64,000 bases of DNA from Brachycybe producta (lineage: Eukaryota > Arthropoda > Diplopoda > Playtdesmida > Andrognathidae): contig JAUPFP010000001.1 of assembly GCA_036925085.1 (NCBI GenBank), forward strand, positions 11,857,854-11,921,853, given 5' to 3'. Below are positions 22,969-36,290 of this stretch, piece by piece (the first letter of the stretch is position 1; every line of letters starts with the position of its first letter). The notes under the pieces are model-generated. The model was not told where the DNA came from, did no database searches, and worked only from the letters and a program-made list of their open reading frames with translations. A program made the translations under genes and the position numbers.

Positions 22969-23289
22969 ATTAACTTCTCTAAAGAGGCCGGAGACACCAC
23001 AAGGCAGGAGACATACGATCCTGATGCAGCTACAACATCTATCGGTAATTATAATCAGGGAAAAGATGTATATCAGCGTTGACAGAGAGCAGGATGGGCA
23101 CCATCCTTCTGCATCGGTTTCATCACCATGCAGGAGGATGATCGTAATCAGACTTCTGTGACTCGGATCTTCTTCGTGCGGGCACCGCGCGATGCAGAGA
23201 AGCAATGAGTCGCAGAAAACACCATCTATAAGTTGGTAAAATTATAGTGTCGATGCCAAAAGCTCACACCATTGCATTACCTAATGACA

Positions 23290-23690
23290 CTGTCCTAACC
23301 TCTTACTGCCAAAGAAAAGAAAAATTGTTGTACTTCTTAGTACAATGCATGAGTAACCTAATGTCGATATATCTTCAGTTGCACAGAAACTGATAATGAT
23401 ACTTGACTACAATAGTACAAAAGAAGGAGTAGACACAGCTGATCAGTTGCTGAGGTGTTATTCTGTTAAACAAAACAAATACGTGGCCTATCATAATCTT
23501 CTATAGCATGATAATGTTTTCTACTTGAATTGTTGCATTTGGATTGGAATTGAATTGGATGCATCTGAATCAAGATTAGAACAAAGAAAAGTCACACAAA
23601 TGCTAGATAATTTTTTTTATCCAAATTGCTAAAGAACTCATTGCCTTTGATCAAGAGCATGAAATTAGTAAGTAACCATTAAAAAAATTA
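23290..23690 (+). pseudogene. piggyBac transposase fossil, C-terminal part
   Basis: The frame from about 23311 reads KKRKIVVLLSTMHE, then after a stop codon DYNSTKEGVDTADQLLRCYS. YN.TK.GVD..DQ is the piggyBac motif with the third catalytic Asp. A further stop and frame change follow before FDQEHEISK near 23650. The sequence after it (23690-23830) is repeated at 40520-40690 behind a cysteine-rich tail. It belongs to a different piggyBac lineage from the intact copy at 41416. Confidence 0.75.
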
Positions 23691-23961
23691 TCTATAGCCA
23701 AATAATGTCGTTTCAATAAATAAAATGACCTTTATTATCATTGAATAATTGTAATAAAAAAATTTTAAAAAAATATTTAAGATTTTATTTTATATTTCAG
23801 AAAAAAAAGTGGGGTCCATTTGGACTCCCAATGGTAATAAGTGCACCAAAAATAGCTGGTAGTTCTAAGGTTATTAAACACGATCTAAATATTTGAAAAA
23901 ATGGAAAACAGTTTGTATGTCGGTGAAGAGGAATGCAAGAGGATCGTCGAAGAAGGGGAGC
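23690..23961. repeat. Duplicated piggyBac 3' end and minisatellite-leading segment
   Basis: Closely matches 40515-40837: the ATCTATAGCCAAATAATGTC block, the CCATTTGGRCYCCCAATGG block, and the segment running into the 22-bp array (GTATGTCGGTGAAGAGGAAT). Part of the large duplication described in Part 2. Confidence 0.8.
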
Positions 23962-24175
23962 CCCTTCACGATTAAACAAAATTTCTTGTTCGATTAAACA
24001 AATTTTCTTGTTCGATTAAACAAAATTTCTTGTTCGATTAAACAAAATTTCTTGTTCGATTAAACAAAATTTCTTGTTCGATTAAACAAAATTTCTTGTT
24101 CGATTAAACAAAATTTCTTGTTCGATAAAACATAATTTCTTGTTTGATTAAACATAATTTCTTGTTCTTAACAAC
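23962..24175. repeat. 22-bp minisatellite, short array
   Basis: About ten copies of CGATTAAACAAAATTTCTTGTT, the TTTCTT variant of the longer array at 40838-44815. Confidence 0.95.
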
Positions 24176-24280
24176 TTTGTTCATATATTATTTTCCCTCC
24201 TATAGGTGTTTCTACTGCACAGGTCGTAAACCTGTGCAGAAATAACACTATTCCCACAAAGCAAGGGCACCAAGTTAAAA

Positions 24281-24776
24281 TGTGTTTGGAACAAGGAACC
24301 AAAAGAGCTTCCTCAAGTGAAGTTGAAGTTGAACCCTCTGTTAATAGAACCCCTGGTATACCTCAGGTTATGTACATCTAGTATCAAACTTTATTGGAGA
24401 AAAAGAAGAGACAGAAAAACATTTCTTTGCACTACTCGAGTAAGTTGCTAAATTGGGAAAATGGACACATGAAATTCAGTTTGTGGGTGGGAAAATGTTA
24501 AAAATGTGAGGCAAGGTTAAAACGTTTCAGCGATGCACATACGCCATGCGTACTGCATGGCGCAATTTTTTAGATGCACGACAGTCAAATAAAGAACATG
24601 TACAAGAATATGCTCTTTATCTACAATCATTAGTAGAGGACTACTTCTCAAATGCTTTCCCAACTGCGGCTGAAAGGGAAGGAGCAGAAATACTATACAA
24701 GACCCAAATTACCAACCAGTTCATTGTTGGCTTGTGTGATCCTATGACGCACATGTCTTGTGCTCCTGTAGAATGA
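24281..24776 (+). pseudogene. gag: Element A gag region
   Basis: Begins with a basic stretch and the GIPQVMYI segment related to element B's Gag start, then HVQEYALYLQSLVEDYF and ITNQFIVGLCDPMTH, resembling the Gag capsid region of Gypsy elements. It ends in the AT-rich repeat. A fossil. Confidence 0.6.
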
Positions 24777-25490
24777 AGATTTTTTTCATTCTACATAGGC
24801 CTAACTTTCAGGATGAAAAATGCGTATTTTTTTTAGTTTTTAAGCTTACCACTAGTTTCAATTATCATTATTAATACTACTATTATCATTATTATTATTA
24901 TCATTATTACTAGTATTTTTTTATTATATTTACTAGGTTATTGGGATGTTAGATATTGAATGATAAACTTAACTTTTTTTTGGTAATATTTACTTGTTTA
25001 CGTATTTTTACAAAAATATTTCTTGAACTTTTCACATGGCCCCTATTTGCAATAAACAGAAAAGTGCAGCAAACTTGAGAAAATATAAAAAAGTCCTGGC
25101 CTTCATCTATTTTCAGACTGTTTATAAAAAACCAGACAATTCTAGATAGGCCTATCTGTAACATAGGCATACACAGCCTGAATTTCTTTAACTTTTTAAC
25201 TCCCCCTCTTTTTATTTTTTAACTTTATTGTTAAAATTCTTCCCCTCAGTCTGAAGAAAACCTACCAAGAGAAATATAACAAACTTTTGTTTCTGTAATC
25301 AGACTTTATCCTTAAATCACTGTCAACTTTAGATAGGCCTATCTATAACACGAGTCTACATTGCAACATAGGCCTAAATTGTAACAGGCCTACATAACCT
25401 ATAGCCCTATAGCAGTTTGACATTTAGCTGTCACCCTCCCCTTTTTGGTTTTTCTCTCTCCCTATTAATAAACTTACCATCCTCAAACAA
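24683..25490. repeat. AT-rich dispersed repeat R, copy 1 (with TAGGCCTA words)
   Basis: A ~0.8 kb block shared with 32376-33012 plus 39803-40322. Contains GTAGAATGAA..TTCATTCTAC, (ATT)n, and several AGGCCTA words. The shared part begins ~90 bp inside gag, so the duplication post-dates the joining of gag and R. Confidence 0.8.
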
Positions 25491-25652
25491 GTTGTAAAGA
25501 AAATCTCTCCACTCCTGGTGCCTTAAAAAAGGCAATGAGATGTATACCCATATTTTATAAAATTTACTTCTATTTTTGGATTTTCTATATTTTTTTGTTT
25601 GATTTTATATGATTGATTATATTATACCCTCAGTGAGCCCTTACAGTGCTCA

Positions 25653-27758
25653 TTGCATGCTGGTAGGAAACCTGATGGAAGTAACCGCCTAGTGGTTGAC
25701 TTTCGAGCCTTGATTAAAAAGGTGATTGGGGGTAAATATCCTCTACCCAAACTCATCAGTGTTAGCAATCAATTAGGCAAAGCTACATACTTTTCTACTC
25801 TAGTTCTGGCCAGTGGATTTCACCAAATTCCTGTAGAAAAAAATGACCAACATAAGTTAAGGTTCAGTACAACCTCAGAACATTATGAATTTGTTAGATC
25901 TCGAATGGGGTTGAAAACATCACCAAATGTGTATCAAAGGCTAATAAATGATGTTCTGAAAGACTTCAAGGAAAAAATCTGTTTTGTATATATGGATGAC
26001 AATAATTTACAGCAACGCAATTGAGGACAGACTTAGACAGATATTCCAAAAATTAAGGGAAGCAAGTTTGAAGGCAAAACCCTCAAAGTGTATTTTTCTA
26101 AAAACAAATAAACTATTTGGGACACACATTTAAACAGGGATTCATGAAACCAGACCCAGACAAGATAGAAGCTATAGAAAAATTTCCCAAGCCCCACAAT
26201 GTGATGAAAATACAAAGTTTTCTTTGTTTGGTAGATTTTTACAGAAGGTTCATTCCTGATTGTGCCAAGGTAGCAACACCACTAACAAAGTTGCTGGGAA
26301 AAGATGTTCTCTTTCATTGGACAAATGAGTGTGAGCAAAGCTTTCGTATTCTTAAAGAGTTTAACTTCTCCTGTTCTTGTAATGCCTGATTTCAATCAGC
26401 CATTCTATCTAACCACAGATGCCAGTAACTTTGTAATTGGTGCCATTTTGGAGCAAAAGGTGAATGGATGCTTACATCCTATTTCATATGCTAGTAGAAA
26501 ATTGAACCCAGCTGAACAAAATTACTCTACCACTTGGAAGGAAGCACTAGTATGTGTGTATGGTGTAAATTATTTCAGGTACTACTTAATGGGTAGACCC
26601 TTTACCTTAATAAGAGACCATAAACCTTTGCAGTATCTTATGACCATGAAAAAGGACAAGGTCATGTTAACCAGACGGGCCCTTCAATTACAGCAGTTAT
26701 GTTTTGAAATTAAATACAGAGAAAGAAAAACAATGCAAATGCTGATGTTCTCAGTCAAAACCCTCCTGAAGAAGTAAATGCACTACAACAAAACATTTCA
26801 TTATGGGAAGAAAAGGACATAATAGCTGACCAGAGCAAATGCTCAGAATTAAAACCCTTCATAAACTACTTGTCAGGCTGTCCTTCCAATAGACAAATTC
26901 AAAATGAAGTAAGATGAAAATGGATGGTTAATTAAGACAAATGGAGCCACATTCAAATTAGTGGTACCAAAACTCAAGAGGGCTTATGTCGTGACAATGT
27001 GTCATGATGCAGCATTTTCAGGACATTCGGGTATGGAGAAAACACAAGACAGGGAAAAAAAGAAACCAAAAGGGAAGGTGGCCCTAATGAAATTTCCCCC
27101 TCCATCTAAACCATTCAAAAGACTAGGACTAGACATACTAGAACCACTACCTACCTCAAACAAAGGCAACCAAATACATAGCTGTAATCTGTGATTACCT
27201 CTCAAAATACCCTGAAGCTTTGGACCTAACCAAAAGGCAGAGACTGTAGCAGAGCTAATAATAAAAGAGATTTTTTCAAGGTATGGTTGTTGTAGAGAAC
27301 TCATAACTGATACAGGAGCCAATTTCACTTCAGAATTAATTATGAATATGTACCGACTGCTAGGTATTAAAAAAATATTTACCTCAGCATGCTATCCACA
27401 AACAGATAGTTTAGTCAAATGCTTCCATGGAACACTAATGACAATGCTCTCCCACTTTGTTGAAAATGATCAAAAAAATTGGAATGAAGAATTGCCTTTA
27501 GTTCTAATGGCTTATCGTAGTGCTACACATTCTAGCACCAAAAAGACACCCTTCTATCTCCTATTTGGACAAGATATGAGTTTACCCTATGACATCCTAA
27601 CCAGCAAACCAACACCCACTTACAACATTGACGATTATGGAAAGGTCCTTACACATAGATTACAGTCAGCATATCAAACAGCAAAAGCAGCATTAGAAGT
27701 AGTTGCTGAAAAGCAACTAAAATACCAATTAAAAGGAAGAAAAATAAAGGAATTTTAG
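25653..27758 (+). pseudogene. pol: Element A pol region (RT, RNase H, integrase)
   Basis: RT motifs SNRLVVDFRALIKK, TYFSTLVLASGFHQIPV, SRMGLKTSPNVYQRLI and a VYMDD box near 25985; then RNase H (LTTDASNFVIGAIL, RDHKPLQYL); then integrase with ACYPQTDSLVKCFHGTL and a GPY-type tail. Ty3/Gypsy order. A fossil. Confidence 0.85.
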
Positions 27759-27933
27759 CCTGGAGACAAAAGTTTATTTATATGTCACACAAGTTCCTGT
27801 AAGAAGTAGTGAAGTAGAGAAGTGTGGAACAGACATCTCCAGTCAACTATAAAATTCAACACAAATATCATAATAAGGATGTTCAAATTGTACATGTTGA
27901 GCAGTTAAAGCTAGCAAAAAAACAGGCCCTGGG

Positions 27934-28700
27934 ATGTCCAGGAAAAACCAGATGAATATTAAAGAAACAAATCAAGTGAAAAGGTTGTACAAAAAGAAGA
28001 GTTTTGATGAGGAATCAAATGAGAATTTTGATGACCCTGGGGTCCAAAGTCTGCCAAGAACTACTCATACTGAAAAACAAAAACATACCGGGGAACTATC
28101 CCACACATATGGCCTAAGAAGTAAAGGTCCTGCAAACATGTTACCTCCTCTAGTCCCAAGAAAACACACAAGGCATAGTACACAAACCACTCAAAGTACA
28201 ATTGTTACAGAGTCTCTATGGAATCTCAAGAATCTCAATGGAACAAAGACCAGAAAATGAAGAAGTACTGCCAGAAATTAATCTTGAAGGATTAAGAGAA
28301 GCACTAAGGATAGCAATGGATAAAAGCTCACAAATAGTTAGCCCCATAATGGGAAACAAACCAGACCAAACTACTACCAGGTTAGTAGAAGCTAATGTAG
28401 AGGGTCTAATTACTAGTACAATGATAGAAAAAGAAAAAGAACCTTGTTCTACAGAGATAGAAACAGAAAAAAAGAGGACTTAGCTACTAGCACAAAGTTA
28501 GCAGATACTGAAACTGAGACATCTAATTCAAGTACAATACCTGATAATAGAAACTCAGTAGGTACCTCAAAAAGTGGCAGGAACAAGCAATAATGAAAAT
28601 GTAGAAACTGAAGTAAATACTTCAAAAGAAGATGATAGAAATGTAGCAGACCATTGGTTAGATGCCCTGGCAAAAACTTTAAACTCCCTGATAATAAGAA
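27934..28700 (+). other. Element A linker between pol and envelope-like genes
   Basis: Lys/Glu/Thr-rich open stretches containing HTYGLRSKGPANMLPP, like the YxLRxK motif near the end of Gypsy Pol. No domain recognised. Part of the fossil. Confidence 0.4.
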
Positions 28701-28723
28701 CTATAGGAAAAAAATACAAATAG

Positions 28724-29775
28724 ATGTTAGAGGCAGGATGTCTAATAAAAGTTTTTTGCAGCCTCCTAGTACTGGTGGTATGCAGTAAAAGAGAGAAGAA
28801 AGACAACTATGAAGTGGAAGTATGTAAATGGGGTAAAACTGGAAGATCCTGTCCAGTGGTGACATCCACTGAAAAACCAAAGTATGCACAAAACATCTGC
28901 CATGGGGTTATTATTATAAGTGCATAATAAAATGGAACACAAGGGTTATAAGGTCAAACAATGAAACTCTCAATGCCTCATCTTTCATAATTGAGCAAAG
29001 TGAAGAAGTGGGAGGAAATGATGATCTTTTTAAATGCTTAAATAGACTATTGCCATGCTCTTGTAAGAATATGTCCTGTTGTGGAACAAACCAGTATTGC
29101 ATGATTTCAAATAAATCCAATGGAGAGTTACAACATTGCCACTGTGAGGTGGTAAAAGCCAAAACCCAATTCACCCATATTGATGTGAATGGAAAAGAAT
29201 GGACAGATTTTGAAATAGCATCCTTTAAAGAATGTTTTTTTTTCAATGTATCTAATCACAAAGCCAGCATGGCAACCCAACGAAAATTGTTAGGTACTGA
29301 CTCTATTAGTACCTCCATGGGGGATCATTTCATAAAATGTAGTGATCCTGTGGTTACAGTCAGTACCAAAGGCACACTAATACTAAGAAAATATGGCATT
29401 GAACAAATCTGCCAAATAAAAGATGATAAACAAGTTATCATTCCTATTGAATTTAGCATAGATTCTGGGATGCTCCACATTTTATTTGTTACTTCTGAAG
29501 GAAAAACTTTACAGGGCACATTTACAATTGAAGAAAATAGCATCTGTCACAGAACAAAATGTGCATTTTGTATGACATTTGTATATAATCTATCTTGCAT
29601 GCCAACATATTTATCCTATGGCATTATTATACTATTGATTTTGTTAACAAGTATGTCTATCATATATGTTAGAGTAGCCATTAAAAGTGCCATTGATATT
29701 ATCAAAATTATATTTAAAGTATATTTTTCATTTTATTTTGCTTTAAAAAAATGCTTAAAATTATGTATATCTTAG
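28724..29775 (+). pseudogene. Element A glycoprotein-like region 1
   Basis: An N-terminal hydrophobic signal-like segment (VFCSLLVLVV), a Cys-rich ectodomain (LPCSCKNMSCCGTNQYC, HCHCEVV), and near the end a long hydrophobic anchor (LSYGIIILLILLTSMSIIYV) with a basic tail. The topology fits a type I viral surface glycoprotein. Family uncertain. A fossil. Confidence 0.5.
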
Positions 29776-29784
29776 GAGTAGCAA

Positions 29785-31311
29785 GTGGAAATGCTATTCG
29801 AAGAAAAGCAATCCAAAACAAAAAACAGAATTGAAAATTTACGACTACTTGAAGGTGTACCAAACCCAATAAACCCAAATTTCATGTATATCATTCTTTT
29901 TATTAGAATTCTTTTTAGATTATGCTCAGGAGCACAACTCAAGTGTACTGAACATAAACTCATTAAATCACAAAATTTAGAATATACATCTCCATGGGGG
30001 GAAATTTGGGCAGTCTAGAAATAACTTTAAATTTTGTAAATTGTGAATGGATGACTCAAAGAATGTACTACACTTTTCCCACCAAACTATACACCATAAA
30101 TCAGGTTGCTTGTCCCCAAAATGCTTACTGTGGCTGGGGTGACCACTGTCATAAAGACTAAATTTGAAGCATTAACGAAAAAAGCATTGGATTGGCCTAG
30201 AATAACAGACTGTTTTGGGGGATTCAGGCAGCATGTGTCTGATATTGTTGGACGAACCATGCCATCATTTTAGATGGTATCTAAAACCTGATTATTTATA
30301 CACATACAAAGTCAAAAGAATAGTTTCAATGTCATGTGCTCCCACAGTCAAAGTAATACTAAAATTAAATGGTACAGAAGAACATTTTTTGTTAAAAAAT
30401 CAAGAACCCTACCTAGATATATCTGTTGAAAGACTGGGCACATTTGATCAAGCCACAGATATTATATCTAGGCATCTATTCATGAGACATAATAGACCAC
30501 TAGAAGCATATCTAGAGACTGCAGCTGAAGCTCATAATCCTTTAAGAGGACATATTGGGGATGTCCGGGCTGGGCATCCTATACTGCAAGCTCATTTATA
30601 TTTGACCACATGATGGTACAAAGTAAATCTTATGATAGAAGATTAACTTGTCATAAACAACCCTCCTATTTAGAAAAGTTAATAAAAGAAAGACCCACAT
30701 TGTTCCCTCTATCTGTATCCAACCATAGGATGTTAGTAACAGATGGAAGATTATATTCCACTCAATTAACATCCAGTCCAGCAACTGTCCATCTTGACAT
30801 AAAAGACATGGAAATAAAATTGTATTCCACAAAGATATGTCCTAAATTTGAAAAAGTTCTTTCTCATACTGGATGCTATTCCTGTATTATGTTGGCTGCT
30901 ATTTATATAGAAGCCCATAGCACATGTTTACCAGGGGAGGTTCAAGTCACCTTTGAAAACAGCTTAATGACCACTAGGTCGATAGATTTAAAAACCACCC
31001 CAGAAACACATATGATTCAGTTAAAACTTGATACTAAATGTATTCATGTCAAAATATGTTTAACTTCAAGAGTAGGGTCATCTTGTGAAGTTTTTCAGAG
31101 TTGTTTTGAAGACCCTCCTTTAGAACTTGAACAATATAACTTGTCTTCTTCCTCCTCAATAGCTGGTTATGCCCCAGGGATTCCATTCAGCATTCCAAGT
31201 GTAATGCATAATATATTTGCATCTTTACGCTCCTCCTTATATACTTCTATAATCATAATCCTAAGCATGGTATTGGTAATTACATTTTTTCATGTTTTCT
31301 CAGCCTATTAA
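29785..31311 (+). pseudogene. Element A glycoprotein-like region 2 (possibly class II-like)
   Basis: An internal hydrophobic segment (FMYIILFIRILFRLCSGA), Cys-rich stretches (CPQNAYCGWGDHCHK near 30110), then TGCYSCIMLAAIYIEA near 30868 and a C-terminal anchor (SLYTSIIIILSMVLVITFF) ending at 31311. The GCYSC block recalls the G2/Gc fusion glycoproteins of phleboviruses captured by some retroelements. That is a tentative resemblance by eye. A fossil. Confidence 0.4.
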
Positions 31312-31577
31312 AGGCTAGGTAAAGCAACCGATGATAATACAGATCTTTACTATTGAGTCAAGAACCTTCCTTCCTGGATCTTTTAAACTTATTAAGTTAC
31401 ATCTTCTGAGTTCTTTCTTTTGAGTGTCTTTCAGTGATTTTGTTTTCACATTCTCTTTTAAATACTCAACCTCTAAGAATATTTACCTATTGTGAAAAAA
31501 CTTTTTATTATGAACATTGGTCATCTGTGAGTGTCTGTAAACTGTGAAGTCTCTGTGGCAAAAAGGAAGTAGATTCT

Positions 31578-32216
31578 TTGCTTTTGTACTGTGATTGTGA
31601 AGTAGTTTGTTTTTTAAAATCAACAAGACACTTAAGTTTAAAGATGTCCTCCTTTGAAGTTCAACTATGTGCACCTGACAGCCTACTACCCAAAAAGACA
31701 ATACATCTCAACCTGGCAACACAAATTATAGCCAGACGAATTGCATTAAATAATGCAAGATTCCCTCCTGTTGTCAAAGTCCCAACTACAGGTGAACCAC
31801 AAAGGCCAGACAAGAGGACTAAAGAGATAAGCAAGATTTCATCAGGAACAGCTAATGGTAGAAAGAAGCCACCATCAATAGTCAAGGCCCTACCATTAAA
31901 AACAACAACTGGACCAAAAACATTGAGCCAGGAAGAATCAGTACAATCAAGAATAGAGGCTAAGGAAAATTTTTTTTATGCATTTCGGCATAAACACCAA
32001 AAACTAAACCCTCCAGACATAGAGTACATCAAGGAAGTCAAAATTACATCTAGAGAAATCAGCCAGAAATCCAAAAAAGTAACCTCCAAGCAACCTCAAG
32101 TACAAATGCAAAAAACCAATGTACTAGAACTGGTACCCACTGAAACAAGAAAAAAGACTCCATCCACCATCTGGTACCCAGTGAATCAACTTCAAGCCAC
32201 AACACAGAACAGGTGA
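31578..32216 (+). other. Element A downstream basic frame, unrecognised
   Basis: A Lys/Thr/Pro-rich frame beginning MSSFEVQLCAPDSLLPKKTI and followed by a poly-Lys segment to about 32360. No domain, signal peptide or anchor. Position after the glycoproteins suggests an accessory gene of the fossil, but this is weak. Confidence 0.35.
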
Positions 32217-32375
32217 AACAGACAATACTTCCAATAAAAAACAAGTTAAAAAACATAAAAAGAAACAGAACAAGGATAAAAAACAAAAAAAAATACTAAG
32301 AGAAAAGAAAATGCTTCAAGAGCTCTGGGGAAGATTCGGATTAATAAAAAGATTTAGTGGGTAGGAATGTATGGA

Positions 32376-33012
32376 GCAGAAAAGGAGCAGAAATACTATA
32401 CAATACCCAAATTACCAACCAGTTCATTGTTGGCTTGTGTTATTCTATGACGCACATGGTTATGTCTTGTGCTCCTGTAGAATGAAATTTTTTTTCATTC
32501 TACACAGGCCTCTTTCAGAATAAAAAATGTGTATTTTTTAGCTTTTAAGCTTACCACTAGTTTCAATTATCATTATTAATACTACTATTATCATTTATAT
32601 TATTATCATTACTGGTGGGGTAACCCGTCATAAATGACGGGAGCAAAATTCACAGGCAATTGTGCACATGCACATCATTTTTTCTTTTTTTACCTTTTTC
32701 ATTTCAATTTCAGTCACTCCCTTCCACTTCTTCCCCCTCCATGTTTCTCTCTCTCTCTCTCTCCCCTCTACACTTTCCAACCTTTTCCCCCTCTCCAATT
32801 GAATATCATGGGGTTCTTGGATGAGAAGGGTGCAACATATAATTGACCTTGAGAAAAAAAACTGTTCATTTCTTCATTTATTTAAATTTATATAAATTCC
32901 GACGTGCTTCAATGGTTGTACAGCGTTACTTCAGAGACAGATACACAGACCTGGCATAATATATATATATAATTATTATTATCATTATTACTATTATTTT
33001 TATTATATTTAC
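32376..33012. repeat. Repeat R, copy 2, left part
   Basis: Matches 24683-24940, starting in the same ~90 bp of gag sequence. It continues at 39803 after element B. A ~345-bp block (32612-32955) is absent from copy 1. Confidence 0.8.
32612..32955. repeat. Extra block in repeat R, unknown type
   Basis: Begins with the dyad CCCGTCATAAATGACGGG (32624-32641), then holds a (TC)n run at 32744-32763 and a CAGAGACAGATACACAGACC segment. Missing from the copy at 24683, so probably an insertion. Family not recognised. Confidence 0.45.
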
Positions 33013-33936
33013 TGTGATGTCCCATCACTGATTGCATATGAAATTATATATTAAAATGGTTAAAACAAAGCCGTTCGCAAAACATTGAAGTCGGTTTTGA
33101 AGAAAAACAGAAAACAGGTAGGTAGCAATAAAATTCCAATTAAAAGTAACACAAATCGAATTACAATTCGGCACACAAAATAGGACAAGTGTGAAACAAG
33201 TGTTTCAACCAATTAATTAAACTGGGAAGAAAAAAATCAATTTCTAATTATTTTACCAATTCCGTATTGAACAATGCTGGGAAATAAGAGCTAATAAAAT
33301 AATAAAAAGTTGAAAGTAAGTTTTTTAACCTTTAATTTTGAACTTTAAAATTTACGTCAGTTTCGAAATCCAACCTTCGATAGGATAACATAGAATAATT
33401 ATGGCCTATAAAATTATAAGTGTGATAGTGTATTGAATTTGAATTAGGATTAACGAGCTTACCAAAATCACATATATAGTACTACTCAATAGTTTTACGG
33501 ATGCAGATTGACAAAAAGTTTTTGATGAAATTCCTGTTGCTCAAACTTTCTTTTAAACATGTATATCAACCAAACATCCATTTTATCGTTATTCACTGTG
33601 TTACTATAATTTGTGAATCTGTGTGTGTGCGCATGTTACAAGTGTGCTACAAGCCTACTTCGAAGCCGGCTCTTCTGAACTTTCACTTGGAGGGACTTCA
33701 TCAAACAAAAGAGATAAGTAACCTGGTTTTGCATATTATTATTTAGTGGTTTCGGAAATATGGTCATTTCTTTTGTGTACCAAATTAGAGTTTATCGATC
33801 AACGTGGAATAAATATAACTATTATCAAAATGAGCATAAATCAGAATGGCTGCATGTTTTTATATAAAACCCTGAATCCCTATATTAAAAGGGGGTATAG
33901 TTGTCAACCCGTGATGGGAGACACGGGGAGGTGACA
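33013..33936 (+). repeat. Element B 5' LTR
   Basis: 924 bp, TGTGATG...TGACA, matched over its length by 38934-39798. Confidence 0.88.
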
Positions 33937-34193
33937 AATTGGTGGCAGTGGTGGGATTTGTGATTGTCTCCCAATTCACATTGCTTCTTTTTAACTGAAT
34001 CTGTAAATTAGTATATTGTTGTATATTGCCTTTCTTGCTTTCTCTTCTTGTGGTGGTAGAGAAGCTCTACAGAGGCTTACTTACTGTTCTTGCTTGGTCT
34101 TAAACTAATAAATAAGAGAGTGAGAGAAGTTTATGAAAAAAAAATAAATGTCAATCAATTCATATTTAATTTATATTTGTTTAAATTAATTAT

Positions 34194-35420
34194 ATGCAAT
34201 CAAATAAATATAATTTGCGAAGTAAGAAGCCTGTTCCTATAAATAGACACACAAACAAATACAAAGATGATATTAGATCAAACTGGTTCCACCTCTTCAA
34301 CTGGTGGAGAGGTAGATACATCACTACCTGGGACACCCTTATACACTTCTGGTTATGTCCATTTAGTTCCAGTGTTTACTGGAGAAAAGGGAGGCACTGA
34401 TGTAAAGCACTTCTTTGCCCTTCTTGATCAGGTGTCAACATTGGGAAGGTGGACGGACACAATGAAACTAGGAGTGGCAAAATGTAGGATGGCAGGCACT
34501 TCTGCTTTCACAGTACCTGGTGAAGGACATTTCCAATTTAAACGAATGCCTTATGGATTGAAAAATGCACCTGCAACTTTTCAGCATACAATGGAGATAG
34601 TGCTACAAGGTTTGGATGAAAAGGATTGCTTTGTATATCTTGACAACATCATCGTGTTCGGAAAGACATTTGAAGAACATTTGGAAAAACTTGAGTGTTG
34701 AAAAGGCTACAGGAGTTTGGATTATGAGTAAAAGTTTGAAAATGTCAGTTTCTAAAAAAGAGATTAAGTATCTTGGCCATTTGGTATCCAGCCAAGGTAT
34801 TTGTCCTAATCCAGAAAAAGTCCATGCTGTTCATTCCTATCCTGTTCCAAAAATGGTAAAAGAAGTCCGACGTTTCTTGGGCCTTGTAGGGTGGTATAGG
34901 AAATTTATACCTGAGGTCACCCACATTGCCAAACCATTGACACAGTTGACCAAAGCAAACATTCTTTTTTTCTGGGGGAAGCGGGAAGTAATAGCTTTCG
35001 AAATTTTAAAGTCTAAACTTTCTAGCCCTCCATTATTGAAATATCCAGATTTGACGCAACCTTTCATCTTGACCACATATGCATCAGGAGGAGCTATTGG
35101 TGCGATACTGTTACAAAAATTTGGACAACAAGAACACCCAATAGCATACGCCAGTCGTCAGCTGAGTAAAGCAGAAATGAATTATTCAGCTACTGAACAT
35201 GAATGTCTGGCAGTTGTTTGAGGAATCAAATATTTCCGGTGTTATCTATATGGTCGACAATTTACGGTGATCACAGATCATCAGCCATTAAAATGGCTAA
35301 TTAATGCAAAAGATCCGAGTCCACGTCTTGCTTGCTGGAATTTATTGTTACACGAGTATGACTTTGAAGTGGAACATAGACCGGTACAGCCCAAGGTCAC
35401 ACTGATGCATTGAGTCACAT
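34194..35420 (+). pseudogene. pol: Element B gag start, RT and RNase H region
   Basis: Gag-like start (NKYNLRSKKPV; TPLYTSGYVHLVPV), then RT motifs (MPYGLKNAPATFQHTM, VYLDNIIVFG), YLGHLVSSQGICPNP, FLGLVGWYRKFIPE, then RNase H (YASRQLSKAEMNYSATEHE, DHQPLKWL). The usual protease and N-terminal RT are not present. A fossil. Confidence 0.8.
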
Positions 35421-35503
35421 TACTGTTTGTGTCATTCAAAAAAGCAACACAGATTTAGTTCCTGTATGAAGTTGGGATCAAGTAAGGACCCAACAGATGG
35501 AAC

Positions 35504-36290
35504 ATGAACCGTGGAGAACAGTACGAGGCAAAGGTACCCTTAATTCTGGTTCTTGTCGTTATAAAGAAGATGAGTATATATTCGACGATGATGACTTATT
35601 ATACAGAGTGTGTCACACCAAACCTCAAAACCTGTAGAAAAAGAGTGTTGCAGTTAGTGGTCCCTCCACCAATGATTACGTGGTTACTGATAGCATATCA
35701 TAATACTCCTTTTTCAGCACACATGGGACCAGGGAAAACACTACAAAAATTGCAATTAGCTTTCTATTGGCCGGAAATGAAGAAAGACATTCAGAATTAT
35801 ATTGACAATTGTCAGATATGTGCCCAAAAGAAAACGCCTCCTAATTTGTCTAAGCCTCCTATTCGAAGGTTTTCTGAAGTAAAAGAACCAATAGAACGTG
35901 TTAGTATGGACATCTCTGGTCCCCATCCCATTAGTACAGAAGGTAACAAATACATTCTGGTGGTGATGGATCATTTGACCAGGTATGCTGAAGCATTCTC
36001 TTTACCAGATCAGAGGGCTGAGACAATTGCAAAGGTTGTAACAACGAGATATATTTTGAAGTATGGTGTTCCAAAAAATTTATTGACCGATATAGGTGCG
36101 AACTTCACATCAACATTAATGGAAAACCTGTGTAAATTTTTAAAGGTAAAACAACTCTTTACGACGGCTTATCATCCACAAGCCAATGGGGTAACAGAGC
36201 AGTTTAGTAAAACATTAATTGATGCCCTTTCCTTCTATGTGAGTAAAGACCATCGTGACTGGGACCAGTGGATCACTGCAGTGTAGTTCG
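35504..36290 (+). pseudogene. pol: Element B integrase region
   Basis: Zinc-binding part ending CQICAQKKTPP, DDE core with SMDISGPHP, LLTDIGANFTS and AYHPQANGVTEQFSKTL. Gypsy-type integrase. A fossil. Confidence 0.85.

Larger units (their letters stand above)
24281..32375 (+). mobile_element. Element A: envelope-bearing Gypsy-like fossil
   Basis: A retrovirus-like LTR-class fossil with parts in the order gag (24281-24776), an AT-rich repeat (24683-25490), RT, RNase H and integrase (25653-27758), two glycoprotein-like genes (28724-31311) and a basic frame (31578-32216). I could not delimit LTRs. Its Gag start resembles that of element B (TPxYTSGYVxLV). Broken, with about ten or more breaks, and older than G1 by appearance. 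Confidence 0.7.
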
